Source: Bradyrhizobium valentinum (GTDB taxonomy: Bacteria > Pseudomonadota > Alphaproteobacteria > Rhizobiales > Xanthobacteraceae). From it: a stretch of 64,000 bases of DNA. The stretch spans positions 1 through 64,000 of the forward strand of contig NZ_LLXX01000124.1 of NCBI RefSeq assembly GCF_001440405.1. The letters are read 5' to 3'. The first letter of the stretch is position 1. Each line of letters starts with the position of its first letter. A program made the translations under genes and the position numbers. Positions 17,851 to 25,713 of the stretch are shown piece by piece. The notes below the pieces were generated by a model that did no database searches, was not told the DNA's origin, and saw only the letters and a list, made by a program, of their open reading frames with translations.

Positions 17851-17927
17851 GATTTGGCCACTCCTATTTCCTCGACGTTCGTCCTGACGCTCGCGCCGTC
17901 CTGCAGCAGGTGGGCGCCGAGTGAACC
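17847..17927 (-). pseudogene. 3' remnant of a second RND adaptor gene
   Basis: On the minus strand, 26 codons read GSLGAHLLQDGASVRT and a further ten residues before a TGA that overlaps the pump's ATG. They match the C-terminus of the intact adaptor at 18469 (SLGAHLLQEGARVRT). Nothing else of this second adaptor remains; the NTF2-like gene begins only nine bases away. This is the 3' scar of a lost adaptor gene. Confidence 0.75.
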
Positions 17928-17935
17928 GCGCTTAC

Positions 17936-18427
17936 CTAAAAAGCGCGCGCCCTCTGACTGCGCTTCTGCGAGCTTTCAATTGGTTCGGCGACAGCTTCCT
18001 TGAGGCCGGCTGCCGCTTGGGCAGCAAGCCCACGGGCCGCTTCTTGTGAATCCTGAAATTCCTCGAGTGCGTAGACTCTACCCCACCGCAGGGTAAACAC
18101 GTGGAGACCACGGTTGACGTACGACGCGTCGCCGTTGAGCAGCGTTGCGGTGGCGTCCCACTCGGCAAACACGGTGGTACGCCACGGCAAGCCCGTCACC
18201 CAGATGTTATTGATCGTGAGATGGAGATTGGGCAGGACACGGCCGAGGCGCTCAAACCAGCGGCGCAGATCTTCTTTGTTGTGGCGCTCACCACCAAGCG
18301 CGTGAGCGCCGGAAACGCGGTGATGGACATGCGGCGCGACCGCTTTCACCGCTTCATCCCAGCGATGGTTGTTGACGTGGTCGAAGGTCTTTCGGATTTC
18401 TTTCTTGACAATGTAGCTGTATAGCAT
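17936..18427 (-). CDS. NTF2-like (SnoaL-type) protein inside the efflux operon
   Basis: This 163-residue protein belongs to the NTF2/SnoaL-like alpha+beta barrel group: KKEIRKTFDHVNNHRWDEAV at the start, then HRVSGAHALGGERHNKEDLRRWFERLG, VFAEWDATATL and GLHVFTLRWGRVYALEEFQD. Such proteins are small hydrolases, isomerases or ligand binders. It has a good GGAGG seven bases before the ATG. It sits between adaptor and pump, flanked on both sides by short leftovers of a second adaptor/pump pair, which is an unusual place. A link to the exported compound is possible but unproven. Confidence 0.8.
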   Translation of the reverse strand: MLYSYIVKKEIRKTFDHVNNHRWDEAVKAVAPHVHHRVSGAHALGGERHNKEDLRRWFERLGRVLPNLHLTINNIWVTGLPWRTTVFAEWDATATLLNGDASYVNRGLHVFTLRWGRVYALEEFQDSQEAARGLAAQAAAGLKEAVAEPIESSQKRSQRARAF

Positions 18428-18439
18428 TTGCCGTCCTCC

Positions 18440-18469
18440 GACGGTGATCGCGGAAAGATTGAAGCTCGT
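18440..18469 (-). pseudogene. 5' remnant of a second RND pump gene
   Basis: Directly after the adaptor stop, the minus strand reads ACG followed by codons for SFNLSAITV, matching the pump start MNFNLSAIAV. The adaptor stop TAA overlaps this ACG, suggesting an original TAATG junction whose start codon mutated to ACG. The homology ends after ten codons, at the Shine-Dalgarno of the NTF2-like gene. It is the counterpart of the adaptor tail at 17847. Confidence 0.65.
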
Positions 18470-19575
18470 TAGTTTCCCTTGTTTTCAGATGCAGTCCTGA
18501 CGCGAGCGCCCTCCTGGAGAAGGTGAGCGCCGAGGGAAACAATCGGATCACCAGAGCTCAATCCGGAGATCACGGCGGTTTCGCTGCTCACCCGAACAAG
18601 CTTGACGGGCCGAAAGTGTACGGTCGAGGTGGCGCCATCCAGGACCCACACACCGGTCTTCCTGCCGTCATCGAGCACGGCTCCCAGCGGCACCTGAACT
18701 TCCGGCTGACTCTCTTGGCTTGCCAGCCGAATGGTTACCGTCGCGCCAAGGGGTGCTGCCGCGGCCTCACCGTCGAGCACATAACGGGCCTCATAGGTAC
18801 GGGTCTGAGCATCGGCGGCATCCGACAACTGCCGCAGATGCGCCGTATAGCGCCGCCCATCGGCTCCATACACGCGGGCCTCGGCCGCGGAGCCGATCGC
18901 TGGTCGGATCGTTTCGGGAAGCGCAACCACCGCTTCGCGGGGGCCGGCCTTTGCGATTCGAACGACTGTCTGGCCGGCAGAGACGACCTGCCCGGGCTCG
19001 CCAAGCGTTTCGACCACCGTTCCGTCCGCGTCCGCGACCAGAACCGAATAGGTCGCCTCATTCTCGGAGACCCGCGCATCAGCTTCAGCGGTGGCGAGTT
19101 GCGCCTCGGCCGTATCCAACGCGGCCTTCGCTTGCTCGTAGCGCTGTCGGGAAGCCCATCCGTTGCTCACCAGCTTGGCGTATCGCTGTTCATCCGCTTC
19201 GGTCTGAACGAAAGATGCTCGCGCTGCGGCAACGGCGTTGCGCTTTGCCGTGACCGCAAGGCGAAGGTCGGTTTCGTCGATCCGCATCAGCGGCTGACCG
19301 GCTTTGACCTGCTGACCCGTATTCACAAGCCGTTCCACGATCTTGCCGGCGACGCGAAAACCGAGGCTGCTCTGCACCCTCGCCCCGATGATGCCCGTGA
19401 AGCCGCGCTCGGATCCGGTCACTCGCGCTGCCGTGGCCAGTCTGACGACCGGTGGCTCCTGCCTTGGATCTCCAACGGCAGAGGCTTCCTGGGTGCGAAG
19501 TGTGACGAACGCAGTTGCCGCTAACGCCGCGATCAGAACGCCCCCTAACACGATGATAGGTCTTCGCTTTTTCAT
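18469..19575 (-). CDS. RND efflux membrane-fusion (adaptor) protein
   Basis: This 368-residue HlyD/AcrA-type periplasmic adaptor has an N-terminal membrane anchor (PIIVLGGVLIAALAATAFV), the lipoyl half-motif GFRVAGKIVERLVNTGQQVKAGQPLMRID (residues about 73-101, described), an alpha-hairpin rich in alanine and glutamate, and a C-terminal barrel ending in SLGAHLLQEGARVRT. It links the inner-membrane pump to an outer channel. Its promoter region holds nested palindromes shared with the divergent TetR gene at 19662, so repression by that TetR protein is likely. Confidence 0.92.
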   Translation of the reverse strand: MKKRRPIIVLGGVLIAALAATAFVTLRTQEASAVGDPRQEPPVVRLATAARVTGSERGFTGIIGARVQSSLGFRVAGKIVERLVNTGQQVKAGQPLMRIDETDLRLAVTAKRNAVAAARASFVQTEADEQRYAKLVSNGWASRQRYEQAKAALDTAEAQLATAEADARVSENEATYSVLVADADGTVVETLGEPGQVVSAGQTVVRIAKAGPREAVVALPETIRPAIGSAAEARVYGADGRRYTAHLRQLSDAADAQTRTYEARYVLDGEAAAAPLGATVTIRLASQESQPEVQVPLGAVLDDGRKTGVWVLDGATSTVHFRPVKLVRVSSETAVISGLSSGDPIVSLGAHLLQEGARVRTASENKGN

Positions 19576-19593
19576 GTCCGCCTCCTCATCACA

Positions 19594-19646
19594 TTTAGAT
19601 TGCGTTCCAACTCTATATCTGATATAGATTACGAATGCAATCTAAA
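19594..19646. promoter_or_regulatory. Nested palindromes between efflux adaptor and TetR genes
   Basis: Outer arms tttagattgcgttc (19594-19607) and gaatgcaatctaaa (19633-19646) are inverted copies with one mismatch. Between them lies a perfect 15-base palindrome, ctatatctgatatag (19613-19627). The site fills the gap between the divergent adaptor and TetR starts, a classic arrangement for TetR control of an efflux operon plus self-repression. Two nested symmetric elements could bind two dimers. Confidence 0.7.
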
Positions 19647-19661
19647 AAATGGAGGTCGACA

Positions 19662-20240
19662 ATGCGAGTGAGTCGCATTCAGGCCGCGGAAAACCGCGAA
19701 ACTGTAATCAATGTGGCAAGTCGCCTTTTTCGGGAGCGCGGCTTTGATGGCATCGGTCTTAAGGATCTGATGAGTGCTGCCGGCCTGACCCAAGGTGGCT
19801 TTTACAAGCAGTTCGCATCAAAGGAGGATTTGACGGCACTGGCGTCCAGGCGGGCATTGGAGAGCGCCTCCCGCCGATGGTCGGACGCGGCCGCGGAGAA
19901 TCCTGATGATCCGCTTGGCGCGGTGATCGCGTTCTACCTCAGCGCCGACCATCGCGAAGAAAAGATGGACGGCTGCCCGATCGTGGCGCTCGGCTCAGAT
20001 GCCGCCAGACAGGCGCCTGACGTGAAAGCGGCATTCGAAGCGGGGATCAAGGCGCATCTCGAAGTCCTCGGCCGCTTCATTGCCGAAACAGACGGCGAGG
20101 AGTCCAAGGGCAAGGCCATGGCCATTCTCTCGACGATGGTCGGTGCGGTAACGCTATCGCGCGTCGTCAATGACCCTGATCTGGCTCAGGCCATCCTGGA
20201 TGCGGCGGTCGAACAGGTTCGCGAACGCGCCGCCGGTTGA
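19662..20240 (+). CDS. TetR/AcrR-family regulator of the efflux operon
   Basis: This protein of 192 residues starts at the ATG preceded by ggaggtcgaca; an upstream ATG at 19635 is possible but lies inside the operator. The N-terminal TetR helix-turn-helix is NRETVINVASRLFRERGFDGIGLKDLMSAAGL followed by TQGGFYKQFASKEDL (described in two parts). The C-terminal ligand domain carries GCPIVALGSDAARQ, typical of the TetR_C_16-like group that responds to electrophiles or aromatics. It is divergent from the RND operon and likely represses it until ligand binds. It is followed after 33 bases by a hydrolase. Confidence 0.9.
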   Translation: MRVSRIQAAENRETVINVASRLFRERGFDGIGLKDLMSAAGLTQGGFYKQFASKEDLTALASRRALESASRRWSDAAAENPDDPLGAVIAFYLSADHREEKMDGCPIVALGSDAARQAPDVKAAFEAGIKAHLEVLGRFIAETDGEESKGKAMAILSTMVGAVTLSRVVNDPDLAQAILDAAVEQVRERAAG

Positions 20241-20273
20241 AAGATCGCCCCCTCAAAGCACAGGAGAAATCGA

Positions 20274-21134
20274 ATGCTTAGCGTGACGAAAGCCAAACCA
20301 AGTTTGCTCAAAATATCGGATACGCTTAGCCTGCGTTTTCAAAAGATCGGCAGCGGGCCTCCGTTACTCCTTATACATACGATCCGGACGCAGCTCGAAT
20401 ATTTCCGCAGTCTGGCGCCCCTCCTCGCGAGATCGCACACGGTGTACACCATTGACCTCCCAGGCCACGGACACTCACCAATAGATGCAAGCGCAAGCTT
20501 CGACGAACCCTACTTCAGGCAGGCCGTCATTCGCTTCATCGAGGAGCTAAACCTCTCGGTCGTCACGGTTGTTGGCGAGTCGATCGGCGGGGCATTGGCC
20601 CTTACAGTGGCGGCGGCGCTTCCGCAGCGGGTGAAGCGGGTCTATGCGATCAACCCCTACGACTACGAGACCCGCTACGGGGACGGTATTCGACGCGGCA
20701 ACTGGTTCGCCAATTTTATCATCGGAAGTTTGCAGATCCCGATACTCGGCGCGATGAATGCATCGCTCGAAAACAAAATGGTTCTCGGCAAGATCATGGG
20801 CGGCGGATATCACGACCCGCGCAAACTGCCGGCCGATTTGCTTGCTGAGTTCGATGAAGTAGCCCACCGCCCGGGATACAAGCGGATCGCACGCAAGGTG
20901 CTGGCAGGCTGGCCATCCTGGAGCAAGGCACGCGATTACTATGGGCAGATCTCGGCGCCTGTGACGCTCATTTATGGCGATAGTGATTGGTCTAGGCCAA
21001 ATGAACGCGAACGCACACGGTCCCTGATTCCTGCCTCGCAGATGGTGACACTCAAAAATACCGGCCACTTCTCAGCTGTTGAGAATCCGTCGGAGCTGGC
21101 TCGCGTGATAATGGGGACAGAATGGCCGCAATGA
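20274..21134 (+). CDS. Alpha/beta hydrolase
   Basis: This 286-residue alpha/beta hydrolase has its nucleophile elbow at VVGESIGGALAL (Ser103), DLPGHGHSP in the usual loop, the acid in YGDSDWSRP and the histidine in NTGHFSAVENP. The oxyanion region reads LLLIHTIRTQ where most members have HG, an unusual feature. It follows the TetR gene by 33 bases with its own GGAG, so it may be co-regulated. Substrate unknown; ester or C-C bond hydrolysis are both possible for the family. Confidence 0.85.
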   Translation: MLSVTKAKPSLLKISDTLSLRFQKIGSGPPLLLIHTIRTQLEYFRSLAPLLARSHTVYTIDLPGHGHSPIDASASFDEPYFRQAVIRFIEELNLSVVTVVGESIGGALALTVAAALPQRVKRVYAINPYDYETRYGDGIRRGNWFANFIIGSLQIPILGAMNASLENKMVLGKIMGGGYHDPRKLPADLLAEFDEVAHRPGYKRIARKVLAGWPSWSKARDYYGQISAPVTLIYGDSDWSRPNERERTRSLIPASQMVTLKNTGHFSAVENPSELARVIMGTEWPQ

Positions 21135-21222
21135 TCAAACACAGGAGTGTGCAACTATGTTCAAGCGCTTCTGGGCGCTTCGCTAACTGCGGATTCGTTC
21201 TCATAGGTTACCTGGAGCAGAT

Positions 21223-21414
21223 ATGGGCGAAGTTATTCGATTTGTGCCAAAGTCTGAGCGCGAGCGAGACCATCTCATTCGAGAGGCGCGCGCGATTTAT
21301 GACAGCATCTTCCCGCCGGCCGATCCAGTCAGCGAGAAGCGGAATAATGCACCGGTGAGGCATACTGTCAGCGGCGCTAATACCTATCGTAGCGACCAGT
21401 TTTTCCTGTCTTGA
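21223..21414 (+). CDS. Small conserved rhizobial-type protein of unknown function
   Basis: This 63-residue soluble protein starts MGEVIRFVPKSERERDHLIREARAIYDSIFPP, with a charged amphipathic N-terminal half and a disordered end. It has a GGAG before the ATG. I recall similar short proteins as common, multi-copy orphans in Bradyrhizobium genomes, which supports both that it is real and the organism guess. No function is known to me. Confidence 0.6.
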   Translation: MGEVIRFVPKSERERDHLIREARAIYDSIFPPADPVSEKRNNAPVRHTVSGANTYRSDQFFLS

Positions 21415-21501
21415 TCAAGATCATTGCGCAGTCCTCGACTGCACCTTGCCGTCACTATTGATAACGTAGTCACTTGCTTTTTAAGGTAGGGAGGACAAAA
21501 A

Positions 21502-22662
21502 ATGCGCAGGACTGGTGTACACAACTTTCCAGCAATTGATCGAGTCATCTATGGCAAAGCTGCGTCTGAAGCTCTGAACGAAGAGGCAGAGCGATTGAAC
21601 GCAAAGCGCGTCTTCCTTCTCGCCAGTCGAACGTTGAATACCAAGACCGATGAGATCGAGAAGATTCGGCGTACGCTCGGCGACAAACATGTGGCGACCT
21701 TTGACGGAATTGCACAGCACACGACGCGCAAGCAAGCTGCCGAGGTTGCCCATCAAGCCAAAGACGCAAGAGCTGATCTGATTGTCGCTGTCGGTGGAGG
21801 CTCTGCCGTCGATCTCGCCAAGATTGTCATCATGGCAATGGAACACGATATCCGCGATGAAGCGGGCTTTGATCCCTTCCCCATGAGCCCGGGCGTGAAC
21901 TATTCTCCGTTCCGCTCACCGACAGTCCGACAGATCGCAGTACCATCCACGCTGAATGGCGGCGAATACAATGCCGCAGCGCTCGTCACCGATGAGCGCA
22001 ACAAGTTAAAGCAGATTTTCTTCCATCCCCAGATGATGCCAGTGGCGATTATTCTCGACCCTTCCCTCACCCTTCATACGCCTTCGAAACTCTGGATGGG
22101 ATCGGGAACGCGCTCGATGGATCACGGCATCGAAGCATTGTGCTCGCCCGCCGGCACCCCCTTAGCTGACGAAGTCGTCTTGGCAGGCATCCGTATCCTG
22201 CGCGAGGCAATGCTCCGGACCTTGGATTATCCTGGCGACCTTGAGGCACGCCGTCTTGCACAACACGGCTCATGGCTCGCCTCCTTTGGCCTCCAGGCAC
22301 GCATCCCGATGGGAGCAAGCCACGGAATTGGCCACGTGCTTGGAGGCACCTTCGGCGTTCCCCATTACTACTGCACACCTGTTATCATGCCGAGCCTGCT
22401 TCGTTACAACAAGCCATTCACCGAGGACGCGCAGAAGCGTCTGGCGACGGTTCTCGGCGCCCCGGGCATCGAAGCCGCAGACGCCTTTGCAGAATTCACC
22501 AATAAACTTGGACTACCTGGCCGCCTCGCCGATGTTGGCATCGGCGAGCATAAATTCGATCAGATCAGCAAGATTGCAATCAATCATCGCTTCGTGCAGG
22601 CCAACCCGCGGCCTTTCAAAAGTGAAGCCGATATCGTCGATCTGCTGCGAGCGGCCGCTTAG
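21502..22662 (+). CDS. Iron-containing alcohol dehydrogenase / maleylacetate reductase-like
   Basis: This 386-residue group III dehydrogenase has the cofactor-binding VAVGGGSAVDLAKI and the metal-binding zone spread over DHGIEAL, the SWLASFGLQA helix, and GASHGIGHVLGGTFGVPHYYCTPV, where the histidines of HGIGH and the later HY pair coordinate iron or zinc. The N-terminal NFPAIDRVIYG and the PSTLNGGEYN motif resemble maleylacetate reductases, which act late in chloro- or hydroxyquinol ring-cleavage pathways. The ATG has a strong gggagg. It stands alone between unlinked genes, so the pathway is not fixed by context. Confidence 0.88.
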   Translation: MRRTGVHNFPAIDRVIYGKAASEALNEEAERLNAKRVFLLASRTLNTKTDEIEKIRRTLGDKHVATFDGIAQHTTRKQAAEVAHQAKDARADLIVAVGGGSAVDLAKIVIMAMEHDIRDEAGFDPFPMSPGVNYSPFRSPTVRQIAVPSTLNGGEYNAAALVTDERNKLKQIFFHPQMMPVAIILDPSLTLHTPSKLWMGSGTRSMDHGIEALCSPAGTPLADEVVLAGIRILREAMLRTLDYPGDLEARRLAQHGSWLASFGLQARIPMGASHGIGHVLGGTFGVPHYYCTPVIMPSLLRYNKPFTEDAQKRLATVLGAPGIEAADAFAEFTNKLGLPGRLADVGIGEHKFDQISKIAINHRFVQANPRPFKSEADIVDLLRAAA

Positions 22663-22762
22663 CCGAGGCGGATGTGAGGACAAGTCCGATGGTGGAAAGC
22701 TGACCAGCGATTGGCCTCGCGTATCTGGTCAGACGAGCGACCGCACAAGTTGAGATGGAGCG

Positions 22763-23362
22763 TTAGCTTTGACGTCTGGAACTGCGCCCGCCTCGCCGTA
22801 GCCCATTTGAAGTCATCACAGTCTTCCGGCAACGTTCCGTTGCCGTCGAGAGCAATTCACGGCCAAGATTGCTCGACGCCGGCAGCGCTCTGGCCAAAAC
22901 CAACGCTCCGACCATACGACAAACCAGATCCACCGCTTCCTCGCGCGTAGACGTCTCAGGCAACGAACCTGCAATCGACAAGATCATCCGCTCGACGCCC
23001 TCGGCGAAAACACGTTTGATGCTATCCGGCTGTCGCGCGACCTCGCCGGCCAGCGCCGCCGCCGGGCACGTAGCGCCAGGCGCCTTCCGAGCCTCTTCCG
23101 ACAGATAAGACGTAACGAACTCCTCAAGGCTCGGCATTTGTTCTCGCACGCCGTCCATCTGGCGGAATGCGTAGTCAAGAGCCTCGCATGCCAACGCGCT
23201 CTTCGATTCGAAATGATTGTAGAATCCGCCATGCGTGAAGCCCGCGGCTTTCATCAGATCGTTGACCGAAATGCCGTCGAAGCCGCTCTCGCGAAAGAGC
23301 TTTGATGCCCTTGCGACGACTTTTTGCCGGTTCTTCTGGGCCTGACTCTCGGTAATCCGCAC
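22763..23362 (-). CDS. TetR/AcrR-family regulator
   Basis: This protein of 199 residues is best started at GTG 23362, six bases after gggaga; the open frame extends upstream to 23431. The helix-turn-helix is RQKVVARASKLFRESGFDGI then SVNDLMKAAGFTHGGFYNHFESK. The C-terminal domain has CPAAALAGEVARQ, the same subgroup as the efflux TetR at 19662 (GCPIVALGSDAARQ). It is divergent from the tautomerase gene and faces two tandem palindromes, suggesting control of the plus-strand tautomerase-SDR-SDR-FabF group. Confidence 0.88.
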   Translation of the reverse strand: MRITESQAQKNRQKVVARASKLFRESGFDGISVNDLMKAAGFTHGGFYNHFESKSALACEALDYAFRQMDGVREQMPSLEEFVTSYLSEEARKAPGATCPAAALAGEVARQPDSIKRVFAEGVERMILSIAGSLPETSTREEAVDLVCRMVGALVLARALPASSNLGRELLSTATERCRKTVMTSNGLRRGGRSSRRQS

Positions 23363-23433
23363 GCACAATCTCCCAAATCTCACGATATTACGATGATACA
23401 TGTCATTATTAGTGATTGACAAGGCTTGCATAG

Positions 23434-23469
23434 AATGATGATCATCAAATCAATAATGATGACCATCAT
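23434..23469. promoter_or_regulatory. Tandem palindromes in front of the tautomerase operon
   Basis: Two near-identical 14-base elements, aatgatgatcatca (23434) and aatgatgaccatca (23455), are repeated at a 21-base period, two helical turns. Each contains a palindrome: tgatgatcatca is a perfect 12-base one, and atgatg-ac-catcat has perfect six-base arms. They occupy the spacer between the divergent TetR and tautomerase genes, 40-70 bases before the tautomerase ATG, as expected for a TetR-type operator binding two dimers on the same helix face. Confidence 0.7.
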
Positions 23470-23505
23470 CTATAAATCCCGGCGCATCTCGATTCAGGAG
23501 GGAAA

Positions 23506-23946
23506 ATGCCGTTTTGGAAAATTTATCATCCGATCGGCGCCTTCACCGCTGAGGACAAGCGCGCCTTGTCACAGCGCATTACCGAGCTTTATCGCGCGCT
23601 ACCGAAGTTCTACGTCATCGTCGTGTTTCAAGAGGTTGCGCCCGAGTCCTTCTACATGGGTGGCGAGCCGGCGCACAATTTCGTTCGCATCTGGGTAGAT
23701 CATATCGCGCGATCATTCCCGCCCGACGCCAAGAAGCTGAAAGCCAAATGGATGGGCTGGGTTGAAAAGGCGCTAGAGCCCTACATCAAGGACCGCGGCA
23801 GGGATTGGGAAATCCACATCGACGAAACGCCTTTTGATCTCTGGCAGATCCAAGGCATGCCCGCGCCACCACCAAATTCCGAGTATGAGAAGCTCTGGCT
23901 CGAACAAAACAAGCCAGTGCCATACCCAATTCAAGAACCGGCCTAG
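23506..23946 (+). CDS. Tautomerase-superfamily protein (cis-CaaD-like length)
   Basis: This 146-residue protein starts MPFWKIYHP, leaving the catalytic N-terminal proline after Met removal. FYVGG-like FYMGGEPAHNFVRIWVDHIARSFP follows. Length and the Pro-1 start place it with the long tautomerases related to cis-3-chloroacrylic acid dehalogenase and putative oxalocrotonate tautomerases (Tautomerase_3). The ATG is behind aggaggga. It leads an operon with two SDRs and a FabF and is probably controlled by the divergent TetR. Whether it tautomerises or hydrates its substrate is open. Confidence 0.85.
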   Translation: MPFWKIYHPIGAFTAEDKRALSQRITELYRALPKFYVIVVFQEVAPESFYMGGEPAHNFVRIWVDHIARSFPPDAKKLKAKWMGWVEKALEPYIKDRGRDWEIHIDETPFDLWQIQGMPAPPPNSEYEKLWLEQNKPVPYPIQEPA

Positions 23947-23978
23947 ATCCATGCCGAATGTTGGAGGCTTAGATTAAG

Positions 23979-24782
23979 ATGAGGAATCACCACCGTTTTG
24001 CCGTTGTCACCGGAGCGTCGTCAGGGATTGGCGTTGCTTATGCCGAACGAATGGCGGAACGCGGCTACGACTTGATTCTCATCGCCCGCCGTCGAGACCG
24101 GCTAGAGGACGTCGCCAAAAGAATTACAACCAAGGCAACGCGCGCGGTCGAGATCGTGACTGCCGACCTCGCCGATGCGAAGGACCTGTCGCGCATTGAA
24201 GCACTAATAACCGAGCGGGAGGACATCGACGTCCTGATCAACAATGCCGGCTTGGGCGCACTTGGACCGACCTCGCAAGTAACTGCGGACGCGCTGGAGA
24301 ACCTGATAAAGATCAATATCCTGGCACTGACGCGACTGACTCATGCCGCCCTGCCGGGCTTCCTGCGGCGCAATTCCGGTACGATCATCAACATCGCCTC
24401 CATGATCGCGGTCATGCCGACGCCCTCCGGCGCGGGTTATTCCGGCTCCAAGGCATATGTTTTGAATTTCACGCGCTCGCTCCAGATGGAGCTTGCCAAG
24501 ACAAGCATCATCATTCAGGCGGTACTTCCCGGTCCAGTTCGCACCGAGTTTTTTGAAGCATCCGGTCTTGCGGCTGCCCCCTTCCCCAACGAACTCTTCA
24601 TGTCCGCGGAGCAATTGGTCGATACCGCTCTCCAGGCATTGGACCAGGGCGAGCTTGTCTGCTTTCCGTCTTTGGAGAACGCGTCGCTCTGGACGGGCTT
24701 TGAGGACGCTCGCATCGCATTGAGCCGTGCGCTCATGCAGTCGGGTAGGCCGGCGACGAGGTATTTGGAAAAAGCTCAGTAA
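23979..24782 (+). CDS. Short-chain dehydrogenase/reductase
   Basis: This 267-residue classical SDR has TGASSGIG at residues 11-18, NNAG at 88-91 and a complete catalytic set: Ser141, Tyr154 and Lys158 (YSGSK). It resembles the DltE/YqjQ-like group of general SDRs. It lies 32 bases after the tautomerase and likely shares its transcript. The substrate is unknown; NADPH preference is suggested by basic residues after the second strand (ARRRDR). Confidence 0.92.
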   Translation: MRNHHRFAVVTGASSGIGVAYAERMAERGYDLILIARRRDRLEDVAKRITTKATRAVEIVTADLADAKDLSRIEALITEREDIDVLINNAGLGALGPTSQVTADALENLIKINILALTRLTHAALPGFLRRNSGTIINIASMIAVMPTPSGAGYSGSKAYVLNFTRSLQMELAKTSIIIQAVLPGPVRTEFFEASGLAAAPFPNELFMSAEQLVDTALQALDQGELVCFPSLENASLWTGFEDARIALSRALMQSGRPATRYLEKAQ

Positions 24783-24864
24783 TAAACAATGGGCTGTTAT
24801 CGCCGTGGCGGGGCTTGCACCGCTCGGATGCGCGACGCTGATCAATTCCATCGAGGAGGCCTTT

Positions 24865-25677
24865 ATGCGACGAGACGGTAAAGTGGCGATTGTGACCGGG
24901 GCTTCTGCAGGAATCGGGCAGGCCTCCGCAAAGGCGCTGCACCAGGCTGGATTCCGCGTGTTCGGCACCAGCCGGCGCGCCGTCGCGAGTGCCCTCGGGG
25001 GGATTACGATGGTCACCTGCGATGTGACGGACGACGCATCAGTGAAGGCGGCCGTCGACAAGGTGTTCGATACGACAGGCAGGATCGACGTTCTGGTGAA
25101 CAACGCTGGGACCGGCCTGCTTGCCGGAGCTGAAGAATCTTCAGTGAACCAAGCCCAAGCGTTGTTCGACGTAAACCTTTTCGGAGTGATCCGCACGACC
25201 AACGCCGTCCTCCCGATCATGCGACGACAAAAGGCGGGACGGATCGTCAATATAAGTTCGGTCCTCGGCTTGATACCCGCGCCATTCTCGGCCCTTTACT
25301 CGTCCACGAAGCATGCTCTCGAAGGCTATTCAGAGTCTCTTGATCATGAGGTGCGGACCTTCGGCATTCGAATTTGCTTGCTTGAGCCGGCATATACCCG
25401 CACTTCGTTCGAACAAAACATGGTGCTTCCGGATCGGAGCCTGGACGCATACGTCTCGGCGCGAATGCGCTCCAGCGCGGTTATGCAAGAGGTCATGAAG
25501 ACAGCCGATAGTCCCGAGGTTGTTGCCGAGAGGGTCGTGGAAGCCGCGACTACCGCATCGCCCCGTCGGCGATATACCTGCGGTAAGATGGCGCGGCAGG
25601 TGAGCGTGTTGCGTCGCTTCGTCCCTGAGCGGATGTTCGACAAGAGCCTTCGCAAGCAGATGGGATTACCGGCTTAG
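24865..25677 (+). CDS. Short-chain dehydrogenase/reductase
   Basis: This 270-residue classical SDR contains TGASAGIG, NNAGTG and the catalytic Ser132, Tyr145 and Lys149 (YSSTK). The chosen ATG is five bases after gaggagg; the open frame extends 46 codons upstream without homology. The PAPFSALYSSTKHALEGYSESL region resembles 17-beta-hydroxysteroid-type and retinol-type SDRs. It is the third gene of the tautomerase operon and precedes the condensing enzyme. Confidence 0.9.
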   Translation: MRRDGKVAIVTGASAGIGQASAKALHQAGFRVFGTSRRAVASALGGITMVTCDVTDDASVKAAVDKVFDTTGRIDVLVNNAGTGLLAGAEESSVNQAQALFDVNLFGVIRTTNAVLPIMRRQKAGRIVNISSVLGLIPAPFSALYSSTKHALEGYSESLDHEVRTFGIRICLLEPAYTRTSFEQNMVLPDRSLDAYVSARMRSSAVMQEVMKTADSPEVVAERVVEAATTASPRRRYTCGKMARQVSVLRRFVPERMFDKSLRKQMGLPA

Positions 25678-25713
25678 CCATACTGGCCAATCGGATATCG
25701 AAAGTCAGTCATC

